Shown: positions 17,466 through 25,415 of the stretch, piece by piece
How the letters are laid out: the number at the start of each line of letters is the position of its first letter
Numbering within the stretch: the stretch's first letter is position 1
Origin: an uncultured Planctomycetaceae bacterium
GTDB lineage: Bacteria > Planctomycetota > Planctomycetia > Planctomycetales > Planctomycetaceae
DNA length: 39,409 nt
Assembly: GCA_913031625.1 (NCBI GenBank)
Contig: CAJWGB010000019.1
Coordinates: 1 to 39,409, forward strand
Reading direction: 5' to 3'
Translations under genes and position numbers: made by a program
The notes under the pieces: generated by a model
The model's database searches: none
The model's input: the letters and a program-made list of their open reading frames with translations, nothing else
What the model was told of the DNA's origin: nothing

Positions 17466-17576
17466 CTAGGTTTCTTCCAGGGAATCGCCTTCGTCACTGC
17501 TCAGGGAGTCCATCACCATCAGTGGGTCGAAGTAGGCCCAGACTGGCAGTTGACTGCGACGCCCAAATGCCAGCAT
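17466..17576 (-). CDS. Candidate 36-residue ORF, acidic C-terminus
   Basis: A small frame (MLAFGRRSQLPVWAY ... DSLEET) on the minus strand. It has a hydrophobic/basic N-terminal part and a strongly acidic end (SLSSDEGDSLEET), which is more protein-like than the other frames in this region. It begins 31 nt after the stop of the minus-strand ORF at 17608. There is no known motif, and a chance ORF is entirely possible. Confidence 0.25.
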   Translation of the reverse strand: MLAFGRRSQLPVWAYFDPLMVMDSLSSDEGDSLEET

Positions 17577-17607
17577 TCCAGTTCACCACTTCGCAGTCAC
17601 TCTCTGC

Positions 17608-17838
17608 TTAAACGCGACGGATAAACTCCACAGCCTCTGCTTCGGTTGCAACTGAGATGTCCAGGTTACTCTGAGTCCGGTAACCGGTTTGTGTCTGCAG
17701 TTGCACCTCGTCACCGTCTCGTTCGAATTTCTTCGACTGAAAGACAGGCAGGGCATAAATGAAGTCCTCGATGACCCGGTCTCCCGCGACATTCATTCGA
17801 CTTAGAACTACCAGCGAAGCTGCCGCCGCCCTGAGCAT
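17608..17838 (-). CDS. Candidate small hypothetical protein
   Basis: A 76-codon frame with a protein-like composition: a short hydrophobic/basic start, then VIEDFIYALPVFQSKKFERD, several strand-like segments and a helical end, ATEAEAVEFIRRV. The alternative start at MNVAGD gives 62 residues. No motif, signal peptide or family is recognised. It converges with the acyltransferase gene and is divergent from the amidohydrolase gene at 18078. No ribosome binding site is obvious. Confidence 0.38.
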   Translation of the reverse strand: MLRAAAASLVVLSRMNVAGDRVIEDFIYALPVFQSKKFERDGDEVQLQTQTGYRTQSNLDISVATEAEAVEFIRRV

Positions 17839-18077
17839 ACGTGACAGGTGAGAGAAAACACAGACATGCGGCAGAGGTGAACGGTACCCTGAGCATCGGA
17901 GGCCCCTTTTTAGGGAGAGTTAAAGGTGGAGTGCCGTCCATACAGGCGAGAGTCGGCCTGGTCATTACAATAACGCTGTGCGATCAACTGCATCCAGCAG
18001 ATTTCGGAGGCTCAGCTGTCTGGTTCCGGATCTGCTCTACGCCCACAAATTTTACCTGGACAGAATTCCTCTGACTC
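17839..18077. other. Leader region of the amidohydrolase gene
   Basis: About 240 nt with no convincing ORF. No strong promoter, riboswitch or terminator could be recognised. A short ORF on the plus strand is out of frame with the gene that follows and has no protein-like features. Confidence 0.4.
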
Positions 18078-18917
18078 ATGATCATCGATTCGCATCAGCA
18101 CTTCTGGCATCTCGAGCAGCCATTCGACTATGAGTGGCTGAAGACCAACGCTCATCAACCTATTTGTCGCAGCTATCTTCCGGCGGATCTGGCACCTCAC
18201 CTGCAGGAATGTGGAATTCAGCATTCCGTTTTTGTTCAGACTCAGCACAACGTAGAGGAGAATCGCTGGGTCCTTGGTCTGGCGGAACAGCACGACTTCA
18301 TCGCGGGGGTCGTTGGCTGGGTTGATCTTGCATCGGAAGAGTGTGAAGCACAGCTGGCCGAGTTTCAGGAACATCCGAAATTCGTTGGGATTCGTCACGT
18401 TATTCAGGATGAGCCTGATGAGGACCACATTTTGCGTCCGGAGTTTCTGCGGGGACTCAAGGTGCTCCAGAAGCACGGCGTGCCGTATGACCTGCTGTTC
18501 TACACGCAGCACCTGCGACATGCGGTGACTCTGGGGAGAGAACTTCCGGAGCTGCCAATGGTGATTGACCATCTCTCGAAACCGAAGATTGCAGCCGGCA
18601 CGATGGCACCGTGGGCGGATGAGATCAAGGCTGCAGCTCAGTGCCCAAATATCTTTTGTAAGCTCAGTGGAATGGTGACTGAAGCAGACTGGCAGGGTTG
18701 GAAGCCGGATGACCTGCGACCGTACGTGGAGACGGCTCTTGAAGCCTTTGGTCCGGAACGATGCATGTACGGGAGTGACTGGCCCGTTTGTGAACTTGCC
18801 GGAACTTACGAACAGGTCTTTCAGTCGCTGGACGAGCTGTTGTCCGGGCTGAGTGATTCCGAACGTCAGCAGATCTTTGCCGGGACTGCTCGGCAGTTTT
18901 ATTCATTGCAGGTCTGA
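18078..18917 (+). CDS. Amidohydrolase family 2 protein, L-fuconolactonase/L-rhamnonolactonase-like
   Basis: A 279-residue TIM-barrel metal-dependent hydrolase of the COG3618 type. The N-terminal IIDSHQHFW carries the first HxH ligand pair (His6, His8); GIRHVIQDEPD (105-114) is the signature shared with sugar lactonases, DHLSKP (164-169) supplies another His, and YGSDWP (231-236) the last Asp. Characterised relatives open 1,5-lactones of L-fucose or L-rhamnose in non-phosphorylative deoxy-sugar breakdown. Neighbouring dehydrogenase or dehydratase genes of such a pathway are absent, so the substrate is not certain. The UbiA gene starts 14 nt downstream, suggesting one transcript. Confidence 0.88.
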   Translation: MIIDSHQHFWHLEQPFDYEWLKTNAHQPICRSYLPADLAPHLQECGIQHSVFVQTQHNVEENRWVLGLAEQHDFIAGVVGWVDLASEECEAQLAEFQEHPKFVGIRHVIQDEPDEDHILRPEFLRGLKVLQKHGVPYDLLFYTQHLRHAVTLGRELPELPMVIDHLSKPKIAAGTMAPWADEIKAAAQCPNIFCKLSGMVTEADWQGWKPDDLRPYVETALEAFGPERCMYGSDWPVCELAGTYEQVFQSLDELLSGLSDSERQQIFAGTARQFYSLQV

Positions 18918-18931
18918 TCGGCGAATTCTTC

Positions 18932-19912
18932 ATGAGCGAGACTGCAACAGACTCCAGTTCTGATGACGAGGCTGCACCGCGAGGCGGCCTGATGCCGTGG
19001 CTGCGTCTGATGCGTTTGCCAACGGTGTTTACAGCACTCACCAATATTCTGTGTGGATACTTTGTCAGCACTGATTCAAGAGCACTTCCAGACGTCTTTG
19101 GCCAGACGGAATTCTGGCTGCTGCTGGTGAGTAGCGCCCTGCTCTATCTGGGCGGCATGGTCCTGAACGATGTGTTCGACTACGAGCTGGATTGTCAGGA
19201 ACGGCCCGAACGTCCCCTGCCATCGGGACAGATTCCTTTGAGATCCGCCGCCACTCTGGGGTGGCTGATGATGGTCGGCGGGCTGGGAAGCGCATTTGCC
19301 GCCGGACTTGTTTCCGGGACCGGGTACTCTTCGTTTCTCATCGCGGTGGTACTCGCTGCACTTGTGTGGTTTTACGACTCCACTCTCAAAAGCACTCCCT
19401 TCAGTCCGTTTGGCATGGCCGGATGTCGGTTTCTGAACATCATGCTGGGCGCTTCCTGCTGTGGCGACTGGGAGACCGTCTGGGGCGGGCCCCAGGTTAT
19501 GATTGCCGGAGCAATGTTTGTGTATATTCTCGGCGTGACCTGGTTCGCACGTAACGAGACGGGAACTGCTTCCTTGTGGCAGTTGATTGTTTCCGTGTTA
19601 ATGGTGCTTTCTGCGATTGGTCTCAATGCCTGGCTTTGCCACCGAACGGATCCCGGCAACAGATCCCCAGCGATGGGAGCAATGCTGGCGTTGGCCCTGG
19701 TTGCTGCCAACATTGTACGAGCCTCAATTCGAGCCATCAGCTCGGGGGAATCAATCCGACTGCAGAAACATGTCGGCTTCATGCTGCTTAACATCATCTT
19801 CATTGATGCAGCGATGACGTTCTGCGTGACTGGCAGCAGCAGTTTTGCTTTTCTGGCTGTAGCGCCTGTCGTGCCGGCAATTCTACTAAAGAAGATAATT
19901 CCGCTGTCCTGA
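18932..19912 (+). CDS. UbiA family prenyltransferase
   Basis: A 326-residue integral membrane prenyltransferase with about eight hydrophobic segments. The first Asp-rich motif is NDVFDYELD (79-87, family NDxxDxxxD) followed by ERPLPSG, and the second region reads WFYDSTLKST. Family members attach a polyprenyl chain to an aromatic or similar acceptor, as in quinone, haem or archaeal-type lipid formation. Residues 1-25 are a polar, acidic extension before the first membrane segment. The acceptor cannot be told from the sequence, and no quinone-pathway gene is adjacent. Neighbours are an amidohydrolase and a secreted hydrolase, a combination I do not recognise as a defined pathway. Confidence 0.9.
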   Translation: MSETATDSSSDDEAAPRGGLMPWLRLMRLPTVFTALTNILCGYFVSTDSRALPDVFGQTEFWLLLVSSALLYLGGMVLNDVFDYELDCQERPERPLPSGQIPLRSAATLGWLMMVGGLGSAFAAGLVSGTGYSSFLIAVVLAALVWFYDSTLKSTPFSPFGMAGCRFLNIMLGASCCGDWETVWGGPQVMIAGAMFVYILGVTWFARNETGTASLWQLIVSVLMVLSAIGLNAWLCHRTDPGNRSPAMGAMLALALVAANIVRASIRAISSGESIRLQKHVGFMLLNIIFIDAAMTFCVTGSSSFAFLAVAPVVPAILLKKIIPLS

Positions 19913-19927
19913 GACAACGAGGTGCTT

Positions 19928-20815
19928 ATGTTGATTAAATCTTTGCTGATCGTGTTCTGTGTGAGTCCTCTGACTTCCACTCTTGCTGAAGAGAGGATCT
20001 ACGTATGGCCCAAACACGCCCCCGGAGAGACTTCTCTGGCGGAAGGTGAGTTGCAGCCATTTCGCTCGAACGAAAAACCGCCGGTGGAACGCGTTGAGAA
20101 GATCCGCCGCCCGGTACTCAATGTCTACCCGGCAAGTCAGCCAAACGGTACAGCTATTCTTGCGATCCCGGGCGGAGGATTCGGCAAAGTGGTCCCGAAT
20201 AAGGAAGGATCTGAAGCAGCAAAATGGCTGAACGAGCTCGGCATCACTCTGTTTGTTCTGAAGTATCGAACCAGTGAAGTGACACCGGATGGGGAGCCAC
20301 TCTGGAAACGTCCATTACAGGATGCTCAACGATCGTTGCGAATCATTCGCGCGCGTGCGACGGAATGGAGTATCAATCCCGATCGAATTGGCGTGCTTGG
20401 TTTCTCTGCCGGAGGACAGGTTGGGGCAGTGCTGCATACTGCGGAAGAGAATGCTGCCTATGAATCCCAGGATGTTATCGATCAACATTCGTGCAAACCG
20501 AACTTCTCCCTGTTGATCTATCCCTGGAAGATTCTGGATGGCAACTCAGAACTGATTGCCCCCATTCAGGTGCAGCGTACGACTCCTCCTGCGTTTCTCG
20601 TTCATACTCATGATGATCGCTCTTCGTCAGTCGGCAGTGTCTTGATCTATGCCCAGCTTCGAAAGCTCGGTATTCCGGCAGAGCTTCACGTGTACCAGAA
20701 TGGTGGCCATGGCTATGGAATGCGCGCAGTTCCGGGTTCTGACGTCGGTTCATGGCCCGAGCGGGCCACGACGTGGCTGCGTCTGAATCGATGGGCAGAT
20801 CGAGCTGATGATTGA
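19928..20815 (+). CDS. Secreted alpha/beta hydrolase (acetyl esterase/xylanase-type)
   Basis: A 295-residue exported esterase-type hydrolase. A signal peptide (about 1-20, ending TLAEE) precedes an alpha/beta hydrolase fold. AILAIPGGGFGKV (77-89) is the oxyanion-hole segment, GFSAGG (158-163) is the nucleophile elbow with Ser160, HTHDD (226-230) supplies the acid and NGGHGYG (258-264) the catalytic His261. This layout fits carbohydrate esterases often annotated as acetylxylan esterase-like or 'endo-1,4-beta-xylanase' in planctomycetes. The start at 19928 was preferred over GTG 19922 because of the spacing to CGAGG. It follows the UbiA gene by 15 nt. Confidence 0.88.
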   Translation: MLIKSLLIVFCVSPLTSTLAEERIYVWPKHAPGETSLAEGELQPFRSNEKPPVERVEKIRRPVLNVYPASQPNGTAILAIPGGGFGKVVPNKEGSEAAKWLNELGITLFVLKYRTSEVTPDGEPLWKRPLQDAQRSLRIIRARATEWSINPDRIGVLGFSAGGQVGAVLHTAEENAAYESQDVIDQHSCKPNFSLLIYPWKILDGNSELIAPIQVQRTTPPAFLVHTHDDRSSSVGSVLIYAQLRKLGIPAELHVYQNGGHGYGMRAVPGSDVGSWPERATTWLRLNRWADRADD

Positions 20816-21459
20816 GTCGCTTCCGATCGCGAGCACCATCAGGACTCAAAGGCTACAGACGATTTCGTCGGATTGATCTGCTGGATCGCCATGCGTCGAG
20901 CGATTCGTGTGACTGCCGGAAGCTGCTGACGGCCTGCCATCGCAGTTTCTGTATTGCGGGTTGCCGCGGAGACGGATGACGCTTCACGGATGCGAGATCG
21001 GAGTTCCCGATCTCGCACTGCTCTGCTTTCAAGAGTCCGCTGAAGGACACGCATCACGTGTCGCAGATTCCTGTGGTTCCCTGGCTCAAATGTTCGTGGG
21101 ACACGTGGTTGGTGGTGCATTCCTGATGTTCCTCCAGCGCAACCACCGAACGCGGAGTCGAAGACATTCTTCAGCTCCATGATGCCCCGGCTGATTCTAT
21201 TTCGTTACGCTGCTACAGAGGCAATCGCGTAGCGGACAAAGTTCCGGACCTGATTTTTCACTTACTCGTCCAGAAAGATGGAATCCGCCCCCGAAATCCG
21301 GATGCTTCGATTCTGTGGAGGGGAGGGATTTCTCCATGATGTTGGATTCCGGCAACGGGGGCGGAATGGCAAAGTTTACCTGCACTTAGATGAAACACAG
21401 ACGAAATTCGGCCGGTGACGTCTCCTGGTTCTGGAGACAACGAAGAACGTGGAGAACCA
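20816..21459. other. Long intergenic region with strong inverted repeats
   Basis: About 640 nt without a confident gene, before the DUF58 gene. A minus-strand 113-codon frame (20839-21180) is Arg-rich with helix-like stretches, but it includes the perfect hairpin and has no recognisable motif, so I do not call it as a gene. Inverted repeats seen: 20991-21017 (11-bp stem), 21055-21062 with 21100-21107 (CACGTGTC/GACACGTG), 21105-21111 with 21140-21146, and 21284-21293 with 21356-21365 (TCCGCCCCCG/CGGGGGCGGA). The last pair lies in the DUF58 leader. No MoxR-type ATPase gene, the usual upstream partner of DUF58, is present. Confidence 0.5.
20991..21017. other. Perfect 11-bp hairpin
   Basis: TGCGAGATCGG and CCGATCTCGCA pair completely around the 5-nt loop AGTTC. 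No U-tract follows on either strand, so it is not a typical intrinsic terminator. It could be a protein-binding palindrome, an RNA structural element or, less likely, part of a minus-strand coding sequence. Confidence 0.6.
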
Positions 21460-22896
21460 ATGCGACCCGGTAAGAAAGCTGCGCTGTTTCAAGTGACATT
21501 GACGGCCAGTGCGCTGACTCAGATTCTGGCTGCTCTGTCATGTTTCCTGGGAGCGTTCGTTCTCCCGTGGACATTTCCTGTTTTTCAGGGGCTGTCAACA
21601 GTCGTCCTGGTGTTGCTTGGCTGCCTGATGCTGGCGATGGGACTGGCCAATCTTCTGCTGGGCCGGCATGTGACCCGGTTGATGGCACGTGTCGGCAAGC
21701 GGTCTCGCGTTGTGATTCCCAGAGAAGGTGTCGGTTATCTGGCCATTATGCTCGCGCTGGCAGTGGGGGCGATGCTGGGACAGAAGAACACACCTTTGCT
21801 GGTGTTTGGCATGATGGCTGGGCCGTTTATTCTGAACGGATGGGTTGTCTACAGCATGCTGAAGAAGGTGTCGGTGTCTCGCACGATTCCATCGAGGGCT
21901 GCAGCCGGGCAGGCAGTGAACGTTCAGGTTTCGGTCCGAAACGACAAGTTGCTGTTGGCCTCTCATCTGCTGGAAGTTAAGGATCAGATTAACAGCAGTG
22001 ATGCGGACGAAGCAGAAGCACGTGTCACGTTTGTACGTGTGCCTCCGCGTGCAGAGAGAGTGTCCCGCTATCAGATTCGGTTTTCTCGAAGGGGACGGTA
22101 TACGTTTGGTCCGGCCCGCGTCAGTTCACGGTTCCCCATGGGGATCGGTGAACGGGGGCAACTGCTGTCCGAGACGAACGAATTAATCGTGCATCCATCC
22201 ACCGGTCGTTTGCTGCCGGCATGGAAGCAGCAGCAGCGTGAACTTGCTGAGGCCAGTCGGACTTCGCGAATTCAGGCAGGCGTCTTTGATGATGAATTTC
22301 ATCGAATTCGCGAATACCGGGATGATGACAATCCACGATCCATTCACTGGAGGAGCACGGCACGACGCGGCATTTTGATGACGCGCGAGTATCATCAGAA
22401 TCGAAGAGCCGATTCGTTTGTATTGCTGCATCTGCCGGATGATTCCGGTTGGCTCGAAGAAGACTCTGAAGCAGCGATCAGCGTGGCCGCAACGATGTGT
22501 GTCGATCAGACTCGGGCGGTAGGTGGAAACATGTTTCTGCTTGGCATCGCAGGCAGAGAGACAGAGTTGATCTCCAGTCGTATTCCTGGTGCCTTTCGTG
22601 AAGCGGCATTGGACGGACTTGCCACCTGCCAGAGATCATCGAATGCTGACCTTGGCACATTTCTTGAGCGAGTCCTCAGTGAGCTTGATCTTTCGGATGA
22701 TCGGATCATTCTGATTACTCCTGAACCGGAATCTGCGCGACGTGTTCTGCACGATCTGGCGGGTGCTCATCCGAGTGACTATGCCGACCTCCAATCAAAG
22801 TTTGACATTCTTGAGGCGCACCGCTCAGCACTGTCACGCGTGTGTACACTGCCGGACGATCAGCGTTTACCCGAGCTGCAGGAGGTGGTCGCATGA
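21460..22896 (+). CDS. DUF58 domain protein
   Basis: A 478-residue protein with four hydrophobic N-terminal segments (about 8-36, 43-68, 91-107 and 112-133) and a long soluble part. The DUF58 signature is DEFHRIREYRDDDNPRSIHW (278-297) followed by RSTARRG. The fold after it resembles a von Willebrand A domain. DUF58 proteins usually act with a MoxR AAA+ ATPase and a transglutaminase-like protein, probably in maturation or assembly of envelope proteins (family knowledge). ATG 21460 has GGAG about 8 nt upstream and was chosen over an in-frame GTG at 21415. The stop overlaps the next start as ATGA, a sign of translational coupling. No MoxR gene is adjacent. Confidence 0.88.
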   Translation: MRPGKKAALFQVTLTASALTQILAALSCFLGAFVLPWTFPVFQGLSTVVLVLLGCLMLAMGLANLLLGRHVTRLMARVGKRSRVVIPREGVGYLAIMLALAVGAMLGQKNTPLLVFGMMAGPFILNGWVVYSMLKKVSVSRTIPSRAAAGQAVNVQVSVRNDKLLLASHLLEVKDQINSSDADEAEARVTFVRVPPRAERVSRYQIRFSRRGRYTFGPARVSSRFPMGIGERGQLLSETNELIVHPSTGRLLPAWKQQQRELAEASRTSRIQAGVFDDEFHRIREYRDDDNPRSIHWRSTARRGILMTREYHQNRRADSFVLLHLPDDSGWLEEDSEAAISVAATMCVDQTRAVGGNMFLLGIAGRETELISSRIPGAFREAALDGLATCQRSSNADLGTFLERVLSELDLSDDRIILITPEPESARRVLHDLAGAHPSDYADLQSKFDILEAHRSALSRVCTLPDDQRLPELQEVVA

Positions 22897-25280
22897 CTTC
22901 CTCGACTGCTCAGGTTCGACGTGCGTTTGAACGCAGTGTGTTCGTGATGACTTCTGCTGCGGCCATTGTCCTCGCTGTTGCCGAGGGCACATGGTTTCCG
23001 GCCGCAATTACGCCGGGCGTTGCGGCACTTGCGTGGTTCTTTGTTGACCACACACGCAGGGTTCGACTGGGCGTCCGCGGGGCCAACATTCTTGGTGTCA
23101 TCGCCTTTCTGATCATGGCATACGAATTCACGGGCGGGACGCTGCTGGACAAGGTGTTTGCCGGTGCTCACCTGCTGACATGGATGACATGGATCGTACT
23201 GTTCATCCCCAAAGGGATCCGTCAGTACTGGTGGTTAGTCGTGCTGGCTGTGCTGCAGATCAGTCTGGCGGCCGTGTTGACGGATTCCCCGGTCTTCGGT
23301 GTGTCTCTGGCCATCATGCTGCTGATCATGATCTGGACGCTCTCGATCTTCACGCTCTATCGGATCCAGCTTCGAACAGGCAGTCAGGCCGGGGATGTTG
23401 AAGATACGTTGAACCTGACTCAGGCCGAAAACAGTGGCATGCAGGTGCGAAACGGCATTCAGATTGATTCAGATGAGCCCTGGATCGGCTGGCGGATTCG
23501 TGGCATCACAGCGTTTTCGTTCGTGTGTTCACTTGTGATCGGCACGATTGCCTTTCTTGTTTTTCCGAGATTGTGGGTGGATCAGCAATTCACAGTCATG
23601 GCTGAACTGCAGCGGGCGCTTCCCAAACAGACCGGGTTCACAGATGAGGTGCAGTTGGGAGACCTCGGGCAGATTATGCAGTCTGATATCCGTGTGTTGC
23701 AGATCAAAATACGAAGTCGTCGAGGCAAAGAGGTAGCTCCTGACGAGTTCTGTGCTGCCATGAAGATGGATGAGTTGCTTTTGCGAGGGACAACTCTGAG
23801 TCAGTACCGGGAAGGAAGATGGCGCAATGGTGCGCGGGTTCGCCAGGGGCCGGGAGACAACGAACACACGATTCACCCCTATCAGGGCCATTTTCGCGTT
23901 GAGCTCATTCATGAGCCTCCCGTTGGCCAGTATCTGTTCGCGCCCTCTCCGGCAACTGGCTTTCGCGTGAAGAGCCACGAAGGTGTGATAGCCCGCCGAC
24001 ATCTTTCCTATGCTTACATTTACAAGCTGAAGCACGATAAGGCGCGATCAGAACAGATTACCACGATTGTGGAGTGCAGCCCGCAGCGGCAGTCACAACT
24101 CGAGTTCCATACACCGCGGATGGCGGGAGCTCACAGCCTTGAGGTCAACGATGCACAACTTGTGTGTATCACGAGGAACCTTCGGGAAGACCTGCCGCAA
24201 CTCTATGAACTGGCGCAGAATCTGTCTGAGAATGGCACACTGGAAACGCCGGAACTGGCGCATCGGATTTATGCCCATCTGATGTCTGAAGACTTCAGCT
24301 ACACGTTGAACGCCGGTCTCGATAATCCTTCCGCTGATCCACTGGAAGACTTTCTGTTCAGCCGAAAGAAGGGGCACTGTGAATACTTTGCCTCAGCGGC
24401 GACTCTGCTTTTTCAGGCGTCCGGGGTGCCCGCCCGCATGGTCACCGGCTACAAGGGATGTGAATTGAATACTTTCTCGGAGGAATGGGAAGTTCGTCAG
24501 AACAATGCACATTCATGGGTCGAGTTTCTGCATCAGAATCGGTGGTATACGCTCGATCCCACTCCGGCGTCGCGAGCGGACGAAGAAGAAGCTGAGACGG
24601 CAATTGACTGGTGGATGGACCTCGCAGCGACAATGCGGGATGGGTGGTTCTCAGTTGTCCAGTCGATGACCCTGCAGCGACAGGAGGAATTGGTTCGCCC
24701 ATTCATCCAGTCCGCGCAGCGGTGGTATCAGCGAGCACAGCGTCGCGGAGTGCTGGTTACAATTCGGGAGTTCTTTTCTGAGGTTGTGATGCACCCGGAA
24801 AAGTGGGTCAGCTGGAAGACCGGAATGTTTACGTTCGTGCTTTTGCTGATTCCCGCGCTTGTGATGAGGCAGCGACCGGACCGAGCATTGCTTTCAGTTC
24901 TGCGAGGTATGTTCGGATTCCTGCGCCGCAACAAGCTTCCTGAAGAGTCTGTGATTGCGCTCTATCGACAATATGTTGAAAAGTGCCGTCGGCACGGGCT
25001 CGCGTTTGCAGAAGGGCATACGGCGCTCGAAAGTGCGGGCGTGGTGGCGACTCACTTCTTTGAACCTCTGCACTCAGCGGAGTCCGGTCAGCTGCCGTAT
25101 CAGATCGCACAAACATTCAACCTGCTTCGATTTGGCAGCCGGAACCTGACGGAAGATTCTGTCCGCCGAATGCAGCAGGACGTGACTCGCTTCGTACAGA
25201 TTGTAGATGGCAGACTGCGTGGCGATGATTCGGCAAAAGCCACTTCCTCCGCGAGCACAGCGCAGAATCTGCCGAACTGA
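22893..25280 (+). CDS. Transglutaminase-like membrane protein (TgpA-type)
   Basis: A 795-residue protein of the TgpA/DUF3488-transglutaminase-DUF4129 type. The N-terminal 225 residues contain about seven hydrophobic segments, followed by a large soluble region. The transglutaminase core shows GHCEYFASAA (Cys496), NAHSWVEF (His540) and YTLDPTP (Asp555), a complete catalytic triad. A membrane segment near 660-675 (MFTFVLLLIPALVM) is followed by a C-terminal helical domain as in DUF4129. The start ATG 22893 has GGAGG upstream and overlaps the DUF58 stop by ATGA. The partner arrangement suggests that it crosslinks or cleaves an envelope protein in concert with DUF58; the substrate is unknown. Confidence 0.9.
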   Translation: MTSSTAQVRRAFERSVFVMTSAAAIVLAVAEGTWFPAAITPGVAALAWFFVDHTRRVRLGVRGANILGVIAFLIMAYEFTGGTLLDKVFAGAHLLTWMTWIVLFIPKGIRQYWWLVVLAVLQISLAAVLTDSPVFGVSLAIMLLIMIWTLSIFTLYRIQLRTGSQAGDVEDTLNLTQAENSGMQVRNGIQIDSDEPWIGWRIRGITAFSFVCSLVIGTIAFLVFPRLWVDQQFTVMAELQRALPKQTGFTDEVQLGDLGQIMQSDIRVLQIKIRSRRGKEVAPDEFCAAMKMDELLLRGTTLSQYREGRWRNGARVRQGPGDNEHTIHPYQGHFRVELIHEPPVGQYLFAPSPATGFRVKSHEGVIARRHLSYAYIYKLKHDKARSEQITTIVECSPQRQSQLEFHTPRMAGAHSLEVNDAQLVCITRNLREDLPQLYELAQNLSENGTLETPELAHRIYAHLMSEDFSYTLNAGLDNPSADPLEDFLFSRKKGHCEYFASAATLLFQASGVPARMVTGYKGCELNTFSEEWEVRQNNAHSWVEFLHQNRWYTLDPTPASRADEEEAETAIDWWMDLAATMRDGWFSVVQSMTLQRQEELVRPFIQSAQRWYQRAQRRGVLVTIREFFSEVVMHPEKWVSWKTGMFTFVLLLIPALVMRQRPDRALLSVLRGMFGFLRRNKLPEESVIALYRQYVEKCRRHGLAFAEGHTALESAGVVATHFFEPLHSAESGQLPYQIAQTFNLLRFGSRNLTEDSVRRMQQDVTRFVQIVDGRLRGDDSAKATSSASTAQNLPN

Positions 25281-25415
25281 TGGCTGTCCCCAAAAGTGTC
25301 TCTTTCCAGGTCGCGCGAATCGCAGACAGGCAGTGGAGTCCACTCTGGACCGCTGCATCAGGTGAGCGGTAGAGTCTCTGCCCCTCTCTTTCAGACACTG
25401 CCGAAGGAACGTGCC

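Noticed and set aside
20839-21180. Minus-strand 113-codon frame rich in Arg
   Set aside because: It overlaps the perfect 11-bp hairpin, has no motif, and the region has several competing frames. Not enough support for a gene call.
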